A stretch of DNA of 56,811 nucleotides from UBA10908 sp964608965 (lineage in GTDB: Bacteria > Bacillota > Clostridia > Peptostreptococcales > Anaerovoracaceae). Where the stretch lies: assembly GCA_964608965.1 (NCBI GenBank), contig CAZSPZ010000011.1:1-56811 (forward strand), written 5' to 3'. The notes beneath the pieces were generated by a model that saw nothing but the letters and a program-made list of their open reading frames with translations, was not told the origin of the DNA and did no database searches. The first letter of the stretch is position 1, and the number at the start of each line of letters is the position of its first letter. This document shows, one piece after another, positions 1 to 9,158 of the stretch. Made by a program: the position numbers and the translations under genes.

Positions 1-65
1 CAGTTGGTTAGAACGCCAGCCTGTCACGCTGGAGGTCGACGGTTCGAGCCCGTTCCGGGTCGCCA
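1..65 (+). tRNA. tRNA-Asp (GTC), 5' truncated
   Basis: The anticodon arm carries GTC in a 7-nt loop. The T arm (GACGG stem, TTCGAGC loop) and the 3' acceptor strand with encoded CCA are intact. The 5' acceptor strand and the start of the D arm lie before the window, so the gene is cut by the window edge rather than damaged. It is the first of four tRNAs on the same strand. Confidence 0.93.
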
Positions 66-78
66 TTTTTTTAAGTAT

Positions 79-155
79 GGTGGGCATAGTCAAGTGGTTA
101 AGACACAGGGTTGTGGCTCCTGCATGCGTGGGTTCAAATCCCATTGCCCACCCCA
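79..155 (+). tRNA. tRNA-His (GTG)
   Basis: A full cloverleaf can be drawn. Acceptor GTGGGCA pairs with TGCCCAC, and an extra 5' G at 79 faces the discriminator C at 152, the G-1 identity element of histidine tRNAs. The anticodon is GTG and CCA is encoded at 153-155. It lies 13 nt after tRNA-Asp. Confidence 0.96.
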
Positions 156-204
156 AAATTTTTCTGAAAGCTGGTTTATCTATTTATTTTTATCAGCACA
201 GTGG

Positions 205-210
205 TATAAT
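205..210 (+). promoter_or_regulatory. possible -10 box before tRNA-Gln
   Basis: A perfect TATAAT lies 22 nt before tRNA-Gln. No good -35 hexamer sits at 16-18 bp. It may give tRNA-Gln and tRNA-Cys their own start, or be chance in an AT-rich spacer. Confidence 0.3.
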
Positions 211-231
211 ATTATACAAGTAACTGGATAT

Positions 232-306
232 TGGGGTATCGCCAAGCGGTAAGGCAATGGATTCTGATTCCATCATGCGAAGGTTCAAATCCTTCTACCC
301 TAGCCA
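232..306 (+). tRNA. tRNA-Gln (CTG)
   Basis: Acceptor TGGGGTA pairs with TACCCTA. Anticodon stem ATGGA/TCCAT encloses the loop TTCTGAT, giving anticodon CTG for CAG codons. The T arm is GAAGG/CCTTC, followed by discriminator G and encoded CCA. Confidence 0.95.
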
Positions 307-313
307 ATCATAA

Positions 314-337
314 GATGCCGGCCTGCGTGCCGGCATC
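314..337 (+). other. hairpin between tRNA-Gln and tRNA-Cys
   Basis: A perfect 9-bp GC-rich stem (314-322 with 329-337) with a 6-nt loop fills the spacer between two tRNAs. There is no U-run after it, so it is more likely a processing or spacer element than a terminator. Confidence 0.6.
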
Positions 338-341
338 ATGT

Positions 342-416
342 GGCGACATAGCCAAGTGGTAAGGCACAGGTCTGCAAAACCTTTATCCCCCGGTTCAAAT
401 CCGGGTGTCGCCTCCA
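342..416 (+). tRNA. tRNA-Cys (GCA)
   Basis: Acceptor GGCGACA pairs with TGTCGCC. The anticodon is GCA, the T arm is CCCGG/CCGGG, the discriminator is U and CCA is encoded. It is the last tRNA of the cluster and is followed directly by a terminator. Confidence 0.96.
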
Positions 417-420
417 AATC

Positions 421-453
421 AAAAGCCTATAACTAGATCAGTTATAGGCTTTT
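421..453. terminator. rho-independent terminator after the tRNA cluster
   Basis: A perfect 13-bp stem (421-433 with 441-453) with a 7-nt loop has A-rich and T-rich ends. It can act on both strands, ending the tRNA operon and the ornithine decarboxylase transcript coming from the other side. Confidence 0.9.
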
Positions 454-511
454 CTCTTGCAATGAGGCAACTGTCGAAAATCATTGTCTCCAAAAGCTAC
501 ATCAAAATGTT

Positions 512-2671
512 TTACCCTCTTCTTCCCTTTTCATATACATAACCGTAAGCATTCATTACGCCATTTTCTTTTTCCAGATACAACCCTTGTATTTCCGGGG
601 CAAATCCGGGAAATCTATTGATTCCCTCCAAAAGTATCTGGAAATATTTCTGAGATGTTTCATTCCATCTTTCTCCGGGTACAACACAGTAAATTCCCGG
701 CGGGTAAGGCAAAGCACCTTCCAGCGCTATCTTTCCCAGGATTTCATCCAAATTCACTAATTTTGCGTTGTTTCGAATCAATTCGTAATACGCTTTATGC
801 GCCGGCATCGCTCTTTGAGGGAAGAATTCTTCTCTGAAGAGCTGCTTTTGAAATTCTTTGGCGTTGGCTGCTTTGTAAAATTCGTGCATCTCCTTGCACA
901 GCATTCGAATGGTATATCCGCTGTAGCGCTCGCTGTTTTCGTAATAGAGTGTCGGCAATACTTCGCACAGCAAAGAATCCTCTTTAACATGCTGCTCAAA
1001 TTGAATAAATTTCGCAACAAGCTTGTTCACTTTTTCCTGAGTTTCTGCAGGTGTCATTAAAAATAATATGGAGTTGAAATCATTCTTTTCGGGAATGATT
1101 CCATTTTCTCTCATGTAATCTGCCAATATAGAGGCCGGAATGCCAAAGTCTTCGTATTCTCCCGTAGCAGAGTCGATTCCCGGCGTAGTGAGCATAAACT
1201 TATTGGGATCGACAAAATACTGGTTCTCCGCATATCCTTCGAACGAATGCCACTTTTCTCCGGGCTTGAACCGGAAAAACTCTATATTGCTTGCGATCTC
1301 GTCTGTGTCGTAATCTTCCCACTTCTTTCCTCTTACCGTGGGCATGATAAATGGCTTCAACATAGTACAGCCTTTGAGTACGGCTTTTCTGGCTTCTATG
1401 CCCAGTTTCAGACAATCATCCCAAAGTTTTCTCCCGGCGTCTCCGTCTTGAATTCTCGCATTGACATCTAACGAAGCAAAAAGCGGATAGAAAGGACTTG
1501 TACACATGTACATGCGAAAAGAGCTGTTAAAACGCTTATGTTCTATATAGCGCTTTTGTCCTCTTATATGGCTGTCTTTTTTATGTATTTGAGACGCTTG
1601 CGAGAATCCGGCCTGCTGCTTATGGATGGACTGCGTCACTAAAATACCCGGATCATCTTTTGTTAATTCCAAAAGTAGCGGGGAACAATCCCTCATCATC
1701 GGAATAAATTGTTCATATCCTACCCAAGCTGAATCAAACAATATATAATCGCAAAGATGGCCTATTCTGTCTACCACCTGTCTCGCGTTATATATTGTTC
1801 CGTCGTATGTCCCCAGTTGAATCACAGCCAGACGGAAAGGTCTTTTTGCTTTCGCCTTTTTCATATTGACTTTAGCTGCCAATTCGCGCACATAAGATTC
1901 TTCGAAACAATGGTCGTCTATTCCGCCGATAAAGCCCAAAGGATTGCGCGCCGTTTCAAGATAGACCGCAATACCTTCAGCCTCCAACAAAGCTGCATTA
2001 TAGACTGATTTATGGTTGTTGCGATCAAAAAGAACCAAATCACCAGGTGTTACGACAGCATTGATTGCAATCGTATTGGCCGTGGTTGTTCCGTTCAGCA
2101 CATAATACGTCTTGTCTGCATTGAATACTTTCGCTGCATACTTCTGAGCTGCTTCCGGCGGACCTTCGTGAATGAGCATATCTCCCAATTCCACATCCGC
2201 ATTGCAAATATCGGAACGGAAAATATTTTCTCCGTAAAAATCATAAAAAACTTTTCCGGCCGGGTGTTTTCTGAAATATTGACCGCCTTGATGGCCGGGG
2301 CAGTCAAACTGCGAATTTTTCAATTCCACATAACTTTTCAAGTTTGCAAAGAAAGGCGGAAGCATTTTTTCTTCGTAACGCTTTGCGGCTGTTTCAATTT
2401 CATTGCTGAAATATTTATCGATATCATCGCCCACAAGGGCGTCCATCACTTTATCCTCCAGTTCCGGGTCCAGCGAATCAGAGCGTAACAGAACAACAAA
2501 GATCGGAATCCCGAACATTTTATCGTAGATTTCATGAATTAATTTTTTATCTGCATCTGTAGCAACCAAGGCTGCAACATCAGCATAGTCGGCTTCTTCC
2601 GCTTGAACTAACTGCCTTCCGGTGGAAAAATATGTTCTCGCTGCAGTCGTATAGGCAATTTTAAGTTGCAT
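512..2671 (-). CDS. speF: ornithine decarboxylase, large PLP type (SpeC/SpeF)
   Basis: This cytoplasmic enzyme converts ornithine to putrescine and CO2. Its 719 aa match the prokaryotic fold-type I amino acid decarboxylases (about 710-750 aa): N-terminal wing domain (about 1-110), PLP domain, C-terminal domain. The PLP lysine is K351 in SIHKQQAG, preceded by NGTTT (193-197, phosphate binding) and D313 in LFDSAWVGYE. From memory, blocks such as LFDRNNHKS, GFIGGID, QLGTYDGT and EGALPYPPG match E. coli SpeC/SpeF more closely than CadA or AdiA, so ornithine is preferred as substrate. SpeC and SpeF cannot be separated by eye. AGAAGGAG lies about 8 nt before the ATG. It is divergent from argH, another enzyme of the ornithine/arginine network. 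Confidence 0.92.
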   Translation of the reverse strand: MQLKIAYTTAARTYFSTGRQLVQAEEADYADVAALVATDADKKLIHEIYDKMFGIPIFVVLLRSDSLDPELEDKVMDALVGDDIDKYFSNEIETAAKRYEEKMLPPFFANLKSYVELKNSQFDCPGHQGGQYFRKHPAGKVFYDFYGENIFRSDICNADVELGDMLIHEGPPEAAQKYAAKVFNADKTYYVLNGTTTANTIAINAVVTPGDLVLFDRNNHKSVYNAALLEAEGIAVYLETARNPLGFIGGIDDHCFEESYVRELAAKVNMKKAKAKRPFRLAVIQLGTYDGTIYNARQVVDRIGHLCDYILFDSAWVGYEQFIPMMRDCSPLLLELTKDDPGILVTQSIHKQQAGFSQASQIHKKDSHIRGQKRYIEHKRFNSSFRMYMCTSPFYPLFASLDVNARIQDGDAGRKLWDDCLKLGIEARKAVLKGCTMLKPFIMPTVRGKKWEDYDTDEIASNIEFFRFKPGEKWHSFEGYAENQYFVDPNKFMLTTPGIDSATGEYEDFGIPASILADYMRENGIIPEKNDFNSILFLMTPAETQEKVNKLVAKFIQFEQHVKEDSLLCEVLPTLYYENSERYSGYTIRMLCKEMHEFYKAANAKEFQKQLFREEFFPQRAMPAHKAYYELIRNNAKLVNLDEILGKIALEGALPYPPGIYCVVPGERWNETSQKYFQILLEGINRFPGFAPEIQGLYLEKENGVMNAYGYVYEKGRRG

Positions 2672-2779
2672 CGCTTTACTCCTTCTAAATTTTTATTTTT
2701 GCAGGGGGAAATCATGATTTCCTGTTTGATTATGCAAACCTTTATGGGAATTATTGTACCACGTCAACACAAAAAAACA

Positions 2780-2785
2780 TATAAT
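2780..2785 (+). promoter_or_regulatory. possible -10 box for argH
   Basis: TATAAT lies about 57 nt before argH in the divergent speF-argH spacer. The nearest -35-like TTGTAC is 20 bp away, too far for a standard promoter, so this is only a candidate. Confidence 0.3.
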
Positions 2786-2841
2786 CCACGTTAAGTATGG
2801 TAGAATAATATCCAATAATATATTGACGGAGGAATGAAGAC

Positions 2842-4224
2842 ATGGAAAATTTGTGGGGCGGAAGATTTAATAAAAGCATGGAAAAAATTGTGGAAGAATT
2901 CAACGCGTCCATCGCATATGATCAGAGGTTGTACGCTTACGACATCCAGGGAAGCATTGCCCATGTCACCATGCTGGCTGAGCAAAAAATTGTGACAGAA
3001 AACGAAAGAGATGCGATCATTGCCGGTTTGGAAAAGATTAAAAAGCGTATTGAATCGGGCGAAATAAAATTCTCCGTGGCGCTCGAAGATATTCATATGG
3101 CGATTGAATCAACATTAATTGCAGATTTGGGTGAAATCGGGAAAAAGCTGCATACAGCGCGTAGCAGAAACGATCAAGTACAAGTCGATGTAAAATTATA
3201 TTTAAAGGAAGAAATCGCAGCGATTAAAAGCAACCTGCTTCATCTGGAGAGTAATCTTCTTGAAAAAGCCGAGCAGTATGCGCAAGAGCCTATGCCGGGT
3301 TTTACACATATCCAACATGCTCAGCCTGTTACCGTCGGCTTTTGGCTTTTGGCTTATTTTCAGATGTTTAAGAGGGATTTTGAAAGAATTCAAGACACAT
3401 TGGACCGGATGGATTGGTGCCCGCTTGGCGCATGTGCGCTTGCCGGAACCGGACTGCCCATCGACCGGCGTAAAACAGCCGAATTGCTTGGATTTAAAGG
3501 GCCTACGGAAAATGCGATGGACACGGTCAGCGACAGGGATTACATCATTGAATTTTTAAGCGATGCGTCCATTTCCATGATGCATATAAGCAGGATTGCA
3601 GAGGAGTTTGCCTGGTGGAATTCTTCTGAATTCAGTTACATCGATATTGACGACAGCTTTTGTACCGGCAGCAGCATTATGCCGCAGAAGAAAAACCCGG
3701 ATATGGCGGAATTGCTTCGCGGAAAAGTCGGAAGAGTATATGGCGACCTGATGGGAATGCTTACCGTCATGAAAGGAACGCCGCTGGCTTACAACAAGGA
3801 CTTTCAGGAGGATAAGGAAGGATTATTCGATGCTGTGGAAACTTGGAAATCGTCTCTGGCCATTCTAAGCGGAATGTTAGGAAAAACCGAGTTCAGAAAA
3901 GATAAAATTCAAGAGCAGCTGATGAAAGGCTTTTTAGCTGCAACAGATGTAACTGAACACTTTGTCAAACAAGGAATTCCTTTCAGGGAAGCCCATGGAA
4001 TTGTAGGAGCTATGGTAAAATTCTGCGAAGAAAATAAAAAGGAATTCCAGGATTTAACGCTCAGCGAATTGCAGGGCATTGATTCAAGATTATCTGAAAT
4101 TACGCTGCCGGATATGAGCATCCAAGCTTGCATCAATGCAAAAGCATCCATCGGAGGAACCGCTCCGGAAGAAATTGCAAGACAACTGCATAACGGCAAG
4201 TATTGGATGAGCCAACAACAATAA
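2842..4224 (+). CDS. argH: argininosuccinate lyase
   Basis: It cleaves argininosuccinate to arginine and fumarate, the last step of arginine synthesis, as a cytoplasmic homotetramer of the fumarase/aspartase superfamily. The 460 aa are full length. Visible family blocks are TARSRND (105-111), GFTHIQHAQP (153-162) and the signature GSSIMPQKKNPD (276-287), whose mobile loop carries the catalytic serine. GGAGG lies about 9 nt before the ATG. No argG or other arginine gene is adjacent, so argH stands alone. A strong terminator follows it. Confidence 0.97.
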   Translation: MENLWGGRFNKSMEKIVEEFNASIAYDQRLYAYDIQGSIAHVTMLAEQKIVTENERDAIIAGLEKIKKRIESGEIKFSVALEDIHMAIESTLIADLGEIGKKLHTARSRNDQVQVDVKLYLKEEIAAIKSNLLHLESNLLEKAEQYAQEPMPGFTHIQHAQPVTVGFWLLAYFQMFKRDFERIQDTLDRMDWCPLGACALAGTGLPIDRRKTAELLGFKGPTENAMDTVSDRDYIIEFLSDASISMMHISRIAEEFAWWNSSEFSYIDIDDSFCTGSSIMPQKKNPDMAELLRGKVGRVYGDLMGMLTVMKGTPLAYNKDFQEDKEGLFDAVETWKSSLAILSGMLGKTEFRKDKIQEQLMKGFLAATDVTEHFVKQGIPFREAHGIVGAMVKFCEENKKEFQDLTLSELQGIDSRLSEITLPDMSIQACINAKASIGGTAPEEIARQLHNGKYWMSQQQ

Positions 4225-4240
4225 GACAAATTACATAGAA

Positions 4241-4299
4241 AATGCCCGGCATTCGTGAACCGACCCCCAAAGGTCAGACAAATGCCGGGCATTTTTTTT
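4241..4299. terminator. bidirectional terminator after argH
   Basis: Arms of 13 bp (4241-4253 with 4281-4293) contain TGCCCGGCA and are followed by eight T on the plus strand. It sits between convergent argH and the glycan cluster. The 27-nt loop is long. Confidence 0.85.
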
Positions 4300-4304
4300 C
4301 GCTG

Positions 4305-5390
4305 TCAGTTTACTATCATTTCGGCAACACGCCACTTCCCGTCGATATCGGTGGCCAAATAATAGGTTAAATCCGTTGGATACGTCGTCACCTTTCCTTG
4401 CCCTACCACCACATAATCATAGGTCAATCTTACAGAAATGAGGTTTTCAGAGAAAACAAAGAAATTATCGATGACCATATTTTCGAAGCTGGTGCTGTCA
4501 TGAAGCGTATACCAATGTACTTCCAACGTCCCTAAACGGTCATAGATCGGTGATGTCTTCACTAAATAACCTTTAAAGCCGCTCCATCCCAAATCATCGC
4601 TCATATAGTAAGAATATTTCTGTGTGATTGCCATAATCCTTTCGCTTACTTCGGCAAGCAGCGCATCCGAAGCAGGTTCGCTGATCATGACATAGCTGTC
4701 TTCTATGAAAACAGTCTCCGCTTCTCTTCCATCTGACAATGTCGCTGTGATTTGCGGTGTGGAAAAGAGGCCTTGGATTACATATTCGCTGTATGTGGGT
4801 ATTTCTATTTCATTTGGGGCATATCCTGCCAATTCTTCGAGGTCTTCGGGAATCACAGCAGTGCTGCGAGGCTCCGTTTTATCGATTTCCACACCACCGA
4901 CATAAATTGTGGTATCCGGGTGTGCAAGAATTGTCAGATCCGTTGTTCCAAGTACACCTGAAATTTCATAAAGAGAAAGCCCCATAATTCCTTTTGACTT
5001 TTGTTCAGAAAGTACAACAACAGCAACTTCCTTGCCATCAGCCGTCACAGAGTAAGCAGCTTCCCCGATTCCATCCCATCCTGTCTTTTTCTTATAGGAA
5101 AGTTCCTTATCGGCCACAGCTTCAGCAAGAGCTATTCCGTCAGACTCAACAGATCCGAAATCAGAAGCGTATCCGTACTTAAGAAGCAGCCGCTTACAAT
5201 CGCCGTTGTTGCCGGCCTCCTGTTGTATTTCCTTCAAAACTGTATTCATAAGATTCTGGGGTATTCCTGCTTCGTAGGAAGCAAGCCCGGACCAAAGATA
5301 AATCCAAACGACAAGGACAAGCGCCATTAAAATCAACAGATAGATCGTGTAGGGCTTTTTTAATATCGCCATCAGCTTATTCTGTCTCAT
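4305..5390 (-). CDS. membrane-anchored protein of unknown function
   Basis: This 361-aa protein has one N-terminal transmembrane segment (about residues 14-34, IYLLILMALVLVVWIYLW) after a short basic tail. The rest is predicted extracytoplasmic, with no cysteine lipobox. I recognise no catalytic motif. Its start overlaps the end of the upstream glycosidase gene by 14 bp, so the two are probably translationally coupled, and it is the last gene of a five-gene minus-strand cluster. The context (deacetylase, glycosyltransferase, glycosidase) suggests a role in an exported glycan or cell-wall polymer, by association only. A second ATG at codon 7 is possible. Confidence 0.8.
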   Translation of the reverse strand: MRQNKLMAILKKPYTIYLLILMALVLVVWIYLWSGLASYEAGIPQNLMNTVLKEIQQEAGNNGDCKRLLLKYGYASDFGSVESDGIALAEAVADKELSYKKKTGWDGIGEAAYSVTADGKEVAVVVLSEQKSKGIMGLSLYEISGVLGTTDLTILAHPDTTIYVGGVEIDKTEPRSTAVIPEDLEELAGYAPNEIEIPTYSEYVIQGLFSTPQITATLSDGREAETVFIEDSYVMISEPASDALLAEVSERIMAITQKYSYYMSDDLGWSGFKGYLVKTSPIYDRLGTLEVHWYTLHDSTSFENMVIDNFFVFSENLISVRLTYDYVVVGQGKVTTYPTDLTYYLATDIDGKWRVAEMIVN

Positions 5391-6549
5391 CTTCCACCCT
5401 CCTTACAACAAAACAGGTCGGAAGTGGTCTTTCTCCGTAAAGAGAGCAGACATTTGTTATCACTTCTCCTTCGTAAACCATGCTGGAACTGGTTCCACCG
5501 TCAAGATTCGCGGCATTTACAGCACCATATTCCAACATAATCTCAATAATATCCGCATAGCTGGCACCCAGGCTATTGGTCTGCCTTCCGTCTATGACCA
5601 GCAGCAAGACAGCTCCGTCGGAACGTTGACCTATCGCAGAGCGAGGGTTTAACCCGCCGCCGGAATCACCGACCTCCATAGGCTCCCCATTTACGATAAG
5701 AACAGGTCCCCATGCCACAGCGTCGCGAACACCTGCTGCAATAGCCTCTTCCCCTGTCATCGTGCCTATAAGCAATCGATCCTGATCGTCAAATCCAATC
5801 ACCTGATGGCTTCCTGATTTGCTTCCGTTTCGCCATACACCTTCAGATACAACAATTCCCAGGGCTTTGGCCCCTTTTCCGAGACCGGCAATATCTTCGA
5901 ACCCGCCTCCGTTAATTCCGGCGATGGCATTCTCCCTTTCTACCATCTGTGCAACTTGTTGCCCTCTGGCTACCGTAAAATCAGGGATTGCCGCCACATA
6001 AACTCTCGAAGGGTCGTTCACTATCATCATTTTACCCTTATATGTGGATCCGGATATTTCTTCTATTGTCAAGCCATCCAAGTCGTAATCCTGATCTCCA
6101 CCGCCAATCGTTATTAGATCTCCGTCAGAGACTGCGCCGGTATCCACAACGGCATTCGCCGATAATATTTTTTCCACTTCTTCCTCTGAAAGAAACATGT
6201 GCGCCGTAAACTTTGCAGCTGAAGTCTGCGTCACTGTAGCGACAAAAATATTCCTTGCCGATTCTGACGGTCCTTTTTCAAAAATAAAGACAATACCTGC
6301 ACAACACAATACGATAACAACGACAAAAGTCAGAAAATAAAGCATCGCTGCCTTCGCAAAGCGAAGCAGGCTCATGCTGCTTTTATCTTTCCTTTTTTCC
6401 GTCTCCTCTTGAGTTGAGGACTCCGTCTCCATGCGTTCCTCTTGCGCGGAGCGTTCCGTTTGCATCAGCGCCTCTCGTGTGGAGGACTCTGTTTGCATCA
6501 GCTGCTCAAAGCTTTCGATCGTTTCGTCCGTCTGATCATATTCTGCCAT
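5377..6549 (-). CDS. membrane-anchored phosphodiester glycosidase (NAGPA domain)
   Basis: The C-terminal about 200 residues match the phosphodiester glycosidase (NAGPA/DUF2233) family. The blocks are INGGGF, a WGPVLIVNGE segment, the NPRSAIGQ stretch, VIDGRQ and the LDGGTSSSM signature. Family members remove sugars attached through phosphodiester bonds. One transmembrane helix at about 65-90 puts the domain outside the cell, with about 60 residues inside. That cytoplasmic tail contains three 11-residue repeats (residues 18-50) rich in Glu, Ser and Thr. The substrate is unknown; a phosphodiester-linked wall or teichoic-type glycan would fit the neighbours. Confidence 0.88.
   Translation of the reverse strand: MAEYDQTDETIESFEQLMQTESSTREALMQTERSAQEERMETESSTQEETEKRKDKSSMSLLRFAKAAMLYFLTFVVVIVLCCAGIVFIFEKGPSESARNIFVATVTQTSAAKFTAHMFLSEEEVEKILSANAVVDTGAVSDGDLITIGGGDQDYDLDGLTIEEISGSTYKGKMMIVNDPSRVYVAAIPDFTVARGQQVAQMVERENAIAGINGGGFEDIAGLGKGAKALGIVVSEGVWRNGSKSGSHQVIGFDDQDRLLIGTMTGEEAIAAGVRDAVAWGPVLIVNGEPMEVGDSGGGLNPRSAIGQRSDGAVLLLVIDGRQTNSLGASYADIIEIMLEYGAVNAANLDGGTSSSMVYEGEVITNVCSLYGERPLPTCFVVRRVEDETE
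6400..6498 (-). repeat. three tandem 33-bp units encoding 11-aa repeats
   Basis: Inside the glycosidase gene, residues 18-28, 29-39 and 40-50 read MQTESSTREAL, MQTERSAQEER and METESSTQEET. The DNA units are clearly related and exactly in register. Copy-number change would keep the frame and only alter the length of the cytoplasmic tail. Confidence 0.85.
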
Positions 6550-6572
6550 ATTTTCTCTCCGTTACTTGCACT

Positions 6573-7673
6573 TCACTGCATTTTTTTCTTTTTGAAAACC
6601 CATTCCCTCTGAATCTGAAAAGTCAGTAGGAAAAGGATACAATCCACGAGCAATTTTATCAAAGTTTTGCCGAATCCCTGAAGGAAAAGCGTCTCGACCA
6701 ACATGGCAACGCCTTTATATGATATAAAAGTTTGCACGACACACAACGTATAATACCTTAACATCGTGTTGCGCTTAGGTTCGTCGCTTGCGAACACCGT
6801 GTGCCGATTAAACCCGTAATTAAAAAGCGACGATACGACCCTTGCACACGCCGTTGCGATAAAAATCTGCTTGTCTATACTGGGCAAGTCGCGCATAAGC
6901 CAAACCAAGACGGTAAAAAAGCTTAAGTCGATGATACTTGAAAAAATCGATCCCCCGGCAAACTTTACAATAGGCATATAAATCTTTGCCGAATCTGTCA
7001 GCGGATTAAAATGAGATGTTTTATTGCCGTCCAAATAGACTGTTTCTATCGGTATTTCATGAAAGGGAATACTTGCTGTCTTCATAAACAGCAGCACATT
7101 TGTCTCATATTCAAAGCGATCTCCGTCAACATCCAAAAATCCTTCCAGATAGGTGGAAGGTATGCCTCTTAACCCTGTTTGCGTGTCGGAAAGTTTGATT
7201 CCGCAAAGAAATTTAAACACGCCGCTCGTAATAGTATTTCCCATGCGGTTGTGGAAAGGCACATGACTTTCTTTAAAGTTTCGAACGCCCATCATCACCG
7301 TATCCGGTTTGGTCAATAGGTTCAAAGCGAGTTTAACCGCATCGTTTGGCTTATGTTGATTATCTCCATCCGCAGTGATAACACCGACGATATCCGGGCG
7401 GTTATGCTTGATATAATAAAATGCAGTCTTCAGCGCCATCCCTTTGCCCAGATTCCTTTCGTGCGTCAGCACGATGCATTCCGGATATATCGCAGCTTCT
7501 TTGAAAGGTGCAATATGCTGTTCGTCACTTCCGTCATCAACTAAAAGTATATTGGAAAATCCGGCCTCAACCATACCGCTTACGACTTGCATCAGCTTTT
7601 CGTCCGGATCAAACGACGGTATGACAATCATCATGGACTTCAGTGTTTCTCTTATATTTTCCCCTGTTTTCAT
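6573..7673 (-). CDS. GT2 glycosyltransferase fused to a GtrA-like membrane domain
   Basis: Residues 1-230 form a family 2 glycosyltransferase of the DPM1/GtrB type: IPSFDPDE at the N terminus, VDDGS, and the acidic ADGDNQH site. Residues about 235-360 hold hydrophobic helices typical of GtrA flippase-like domains, ending in a basic tail. Such pairs move a sugar onto undecaprenyl phosphate and present it outside for polymer decoration; here both functions are in one 366-aa chain. The ATG overlaps the stop of the upstream deacetylase (ATGA), showing an operon. Which sugar is moved cannot be told. Confidence 0.9.
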   Translation of the reverse strand: MKTGENIRETLKSMMIVIPSFDPDEKLMQVVSGMVEAGFSNILLVDDGSDEQHIAPFKEAAIYPECIVLTHERNLGKGMALKTAFYYIKHNRPDIVGVITADGDNQHKPNDAVKLALNLLTKPDTVMMGVRNFKESHVPFHNRMGNTITSGVFKFLCGIKLSDTQTGLRGIPSTYLEGFLDVDGDRFEYETNVLLFMKTASIPFHEIPIETVYLDGNKTSHFNPLTDSAKIYMPIVKFAGGSIFSSIIDLSFFTVLVWLMRDLPSIDKQIFIATACARVVSSLFNYGFNRHTVFASDEPKRNTMLRYYTLCVVQTFISYKGVAMLVETLFLQGFGKTLIKLLVDCILFLLTFQIQREWVFKKKKMQ

Positions 7674-9142
7674 CTTTTATCCCTTTTTCTTCCCCACACT
7701 ATAAAACCTATCAACAAAACCAGCAAAATGCCTGAAATAAGAATTGCCGGCTTTAAGCCTCTATATTGAAAATATCCGGTTTCTGATTTTTCATTCGTCA
7801 CCGATTCATCTTCCCCTGTTTCCGTGGTGTCGTCTGATGAACCTGTAGGATCTTGAATGGGATCATCGGAAAACACTTCGACATTTTCAAAAAAATCCGG
7901 GACACCGTCGCCGCTATCGTAACCAACGGCAGTATAATAAAGGCCAAAAGCTCTGCAGTCATGAACACCTGTCGTTCGGACCGAAAACCATTTTTGTTGA
8001 GAAAGATGTTCCGAAAAGCCAATTTCCGCCATCTGAAATGCTGTTTTGCCGCCAAATCGTTCCAAAGGGATTGTCCAATCCATCAGCACAGAATTTTCCG
8101 GATATAAATGCAAGTAAACTTTGCTAACATTAAATACCCCGTATGCAGCAGCCTGTTGCGGCAAATACGTTTCATCCGAAGCCAAATGAATCGCTTGTTG
8201 TAAAATCCAGGTGTTGAGCATATGCACTCCGTGGCCGTACTCTCCGTTGACATCGTGCCCGATCACTACTTCCGGTTTAAACCTGCGGAGCAAACCCACT
8301 TCGTAGGCAAAGACATCCTCCACATTGTAAAGGCTTTTTGCATGCTCAAGATTGTCGGAGTAATAATCTACGAATTCGCTTATTACAGGGTAAGCGGTCA
8401 TACCGACGGCCCATAAACCATTTAAAAGCTCATGAGAACGATACGGTTCTCCCCAGTGATTTGTCAAATACGCTATCTGCACTTTATATTTCAATTCCCC
8501 CGCGTAGTATGGCATCGTTCCGCCGAAGAAAAGATGCTCGTCATCCGCGTGCGTGGATAACAGCAACATATCCGCATCTTCGTAAGGAGGGCTCCAGACC
8601 TGAATTTCATCCGGCACAACTCCCTCTGAAAAAACTTGTATTTCGCAAATTTCAGCTCCGAGGCTCGATGTGATAATCGATATTGTTTCTGAAGGCTCTT
8701 TTAAGTCGATATACTCGTGAATATAGCCATTTTTGCCATGAAGGTAAAGCGATGTCCTTGTCGCTTCTTCTGCCTGAAGAGCCCAGTATGCGGGAGGTTT
8801 ATCCCATATTATATAGAGCCCGTCAATTTTTTTCCGCGCCTCTATTTTAATTTCCACATTACCTGAAATATTTAGCTTCGTCGTGTATCTGCCATCCGCC
8901 AGCTGCATTTCATTATATTTTATTCCGTCTTTTGCTTCGATGGTTATCGATGCAAAATCAGTCAATTCTGCCGCAAAAGTCTTTATTCCTTCGTTCTGAT
9001 TACTGTCTAAGCTTATGCCGTTTTCTGTCGTGGTTTCTTGAGCATAAGCCGATAAGGCTGCGATCTGCAACAAGATACACACAAAGAAGCATGCCGGAAA
9101 GACACGCCAAAATGATGTACGTCTAGCTGCAAATTTGGGCAA
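7670..9142 (-). CDS. exported PIG-L family deacetylase
   Basis: An N-terminal signal sequence (hydrophobic 14-33, then AYAQ) is followed by an extracytoplasmic region, a PIG-L/LmbE domain (about 190-400) and a C-terminal transmembrane anchor with the basic tail GRKRDKR. The zinc site has the family form: THADDE (H198, D200, D201, E202) and a second block GHDVNGEYGHGVH. PIG-L enzymes remove N-acetyl groups from GlcNAc-type sugars. Residues 35-185 look like a beta-rich accessory domain. The start is TTG with GAGAGG 8 nt upstream. It follows the UPF0316 gene by 16 bp and overlaps the glycosyltransferase by 4 bp. Confidence 0.88.
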   Translation of the reverse strand: MPKFAARRTSFWRVFPACFFVCILLQIAALSAYAQETTTENGISLDSNQNEGIKTFAAELTDFASITIEAKDGIKYNEMQLADGRYTTKLNISGNVEIKIEARKKIDGLYIIWDKPPAYWALQAEEATRTSLYLHGKNGYIHEYIDLKEPSETISIITSSLGAEICEIQVFSEGVVPDEIQVWSPPYEDADMLLLSTHADDEHLFFGGTMPYYAGELKYKVQIAYLTNHWGEPYRSHELLNGLWAVGMTAYPVISEFVDYYSDNLEHAKSLYNVEDVFAYEVGLLRRFKPEVVIGHDVNGEYGHGVHMLNTWILQQAIHLASDETYLPQQAAAYGVFNVSKVYLHLYPENSVLMDWTIPLERFGGKTAFQMAEIGFSEHLSQQKWFSVRTTGVHDCRAFGLYYTAVGYDSGDGVPDFFENVEVFSDDPIQDPTGSSDDTTETGEDESVTNEKSETGYFQYRGLKPAILISGILLVLLIGFIVWGRKRDKR

Positions 9143-9158
9143 TGGGTAATCCTCTCAA

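Noticed and set aside
314..337. Hairpin between tRNA genes as a terminator
   Set aside because: No T-run follows and tRNA-Cys begins 5 nt later, so a spacer or processing role is more likely.
2012..2488. 158-aa open frame on the plus strand
   Set aside because: It lies entirely antisense to the ornithine decarboxylase, has no ribosome site and reads as low-complexity Phe/Ile/Cys-rich shadow.
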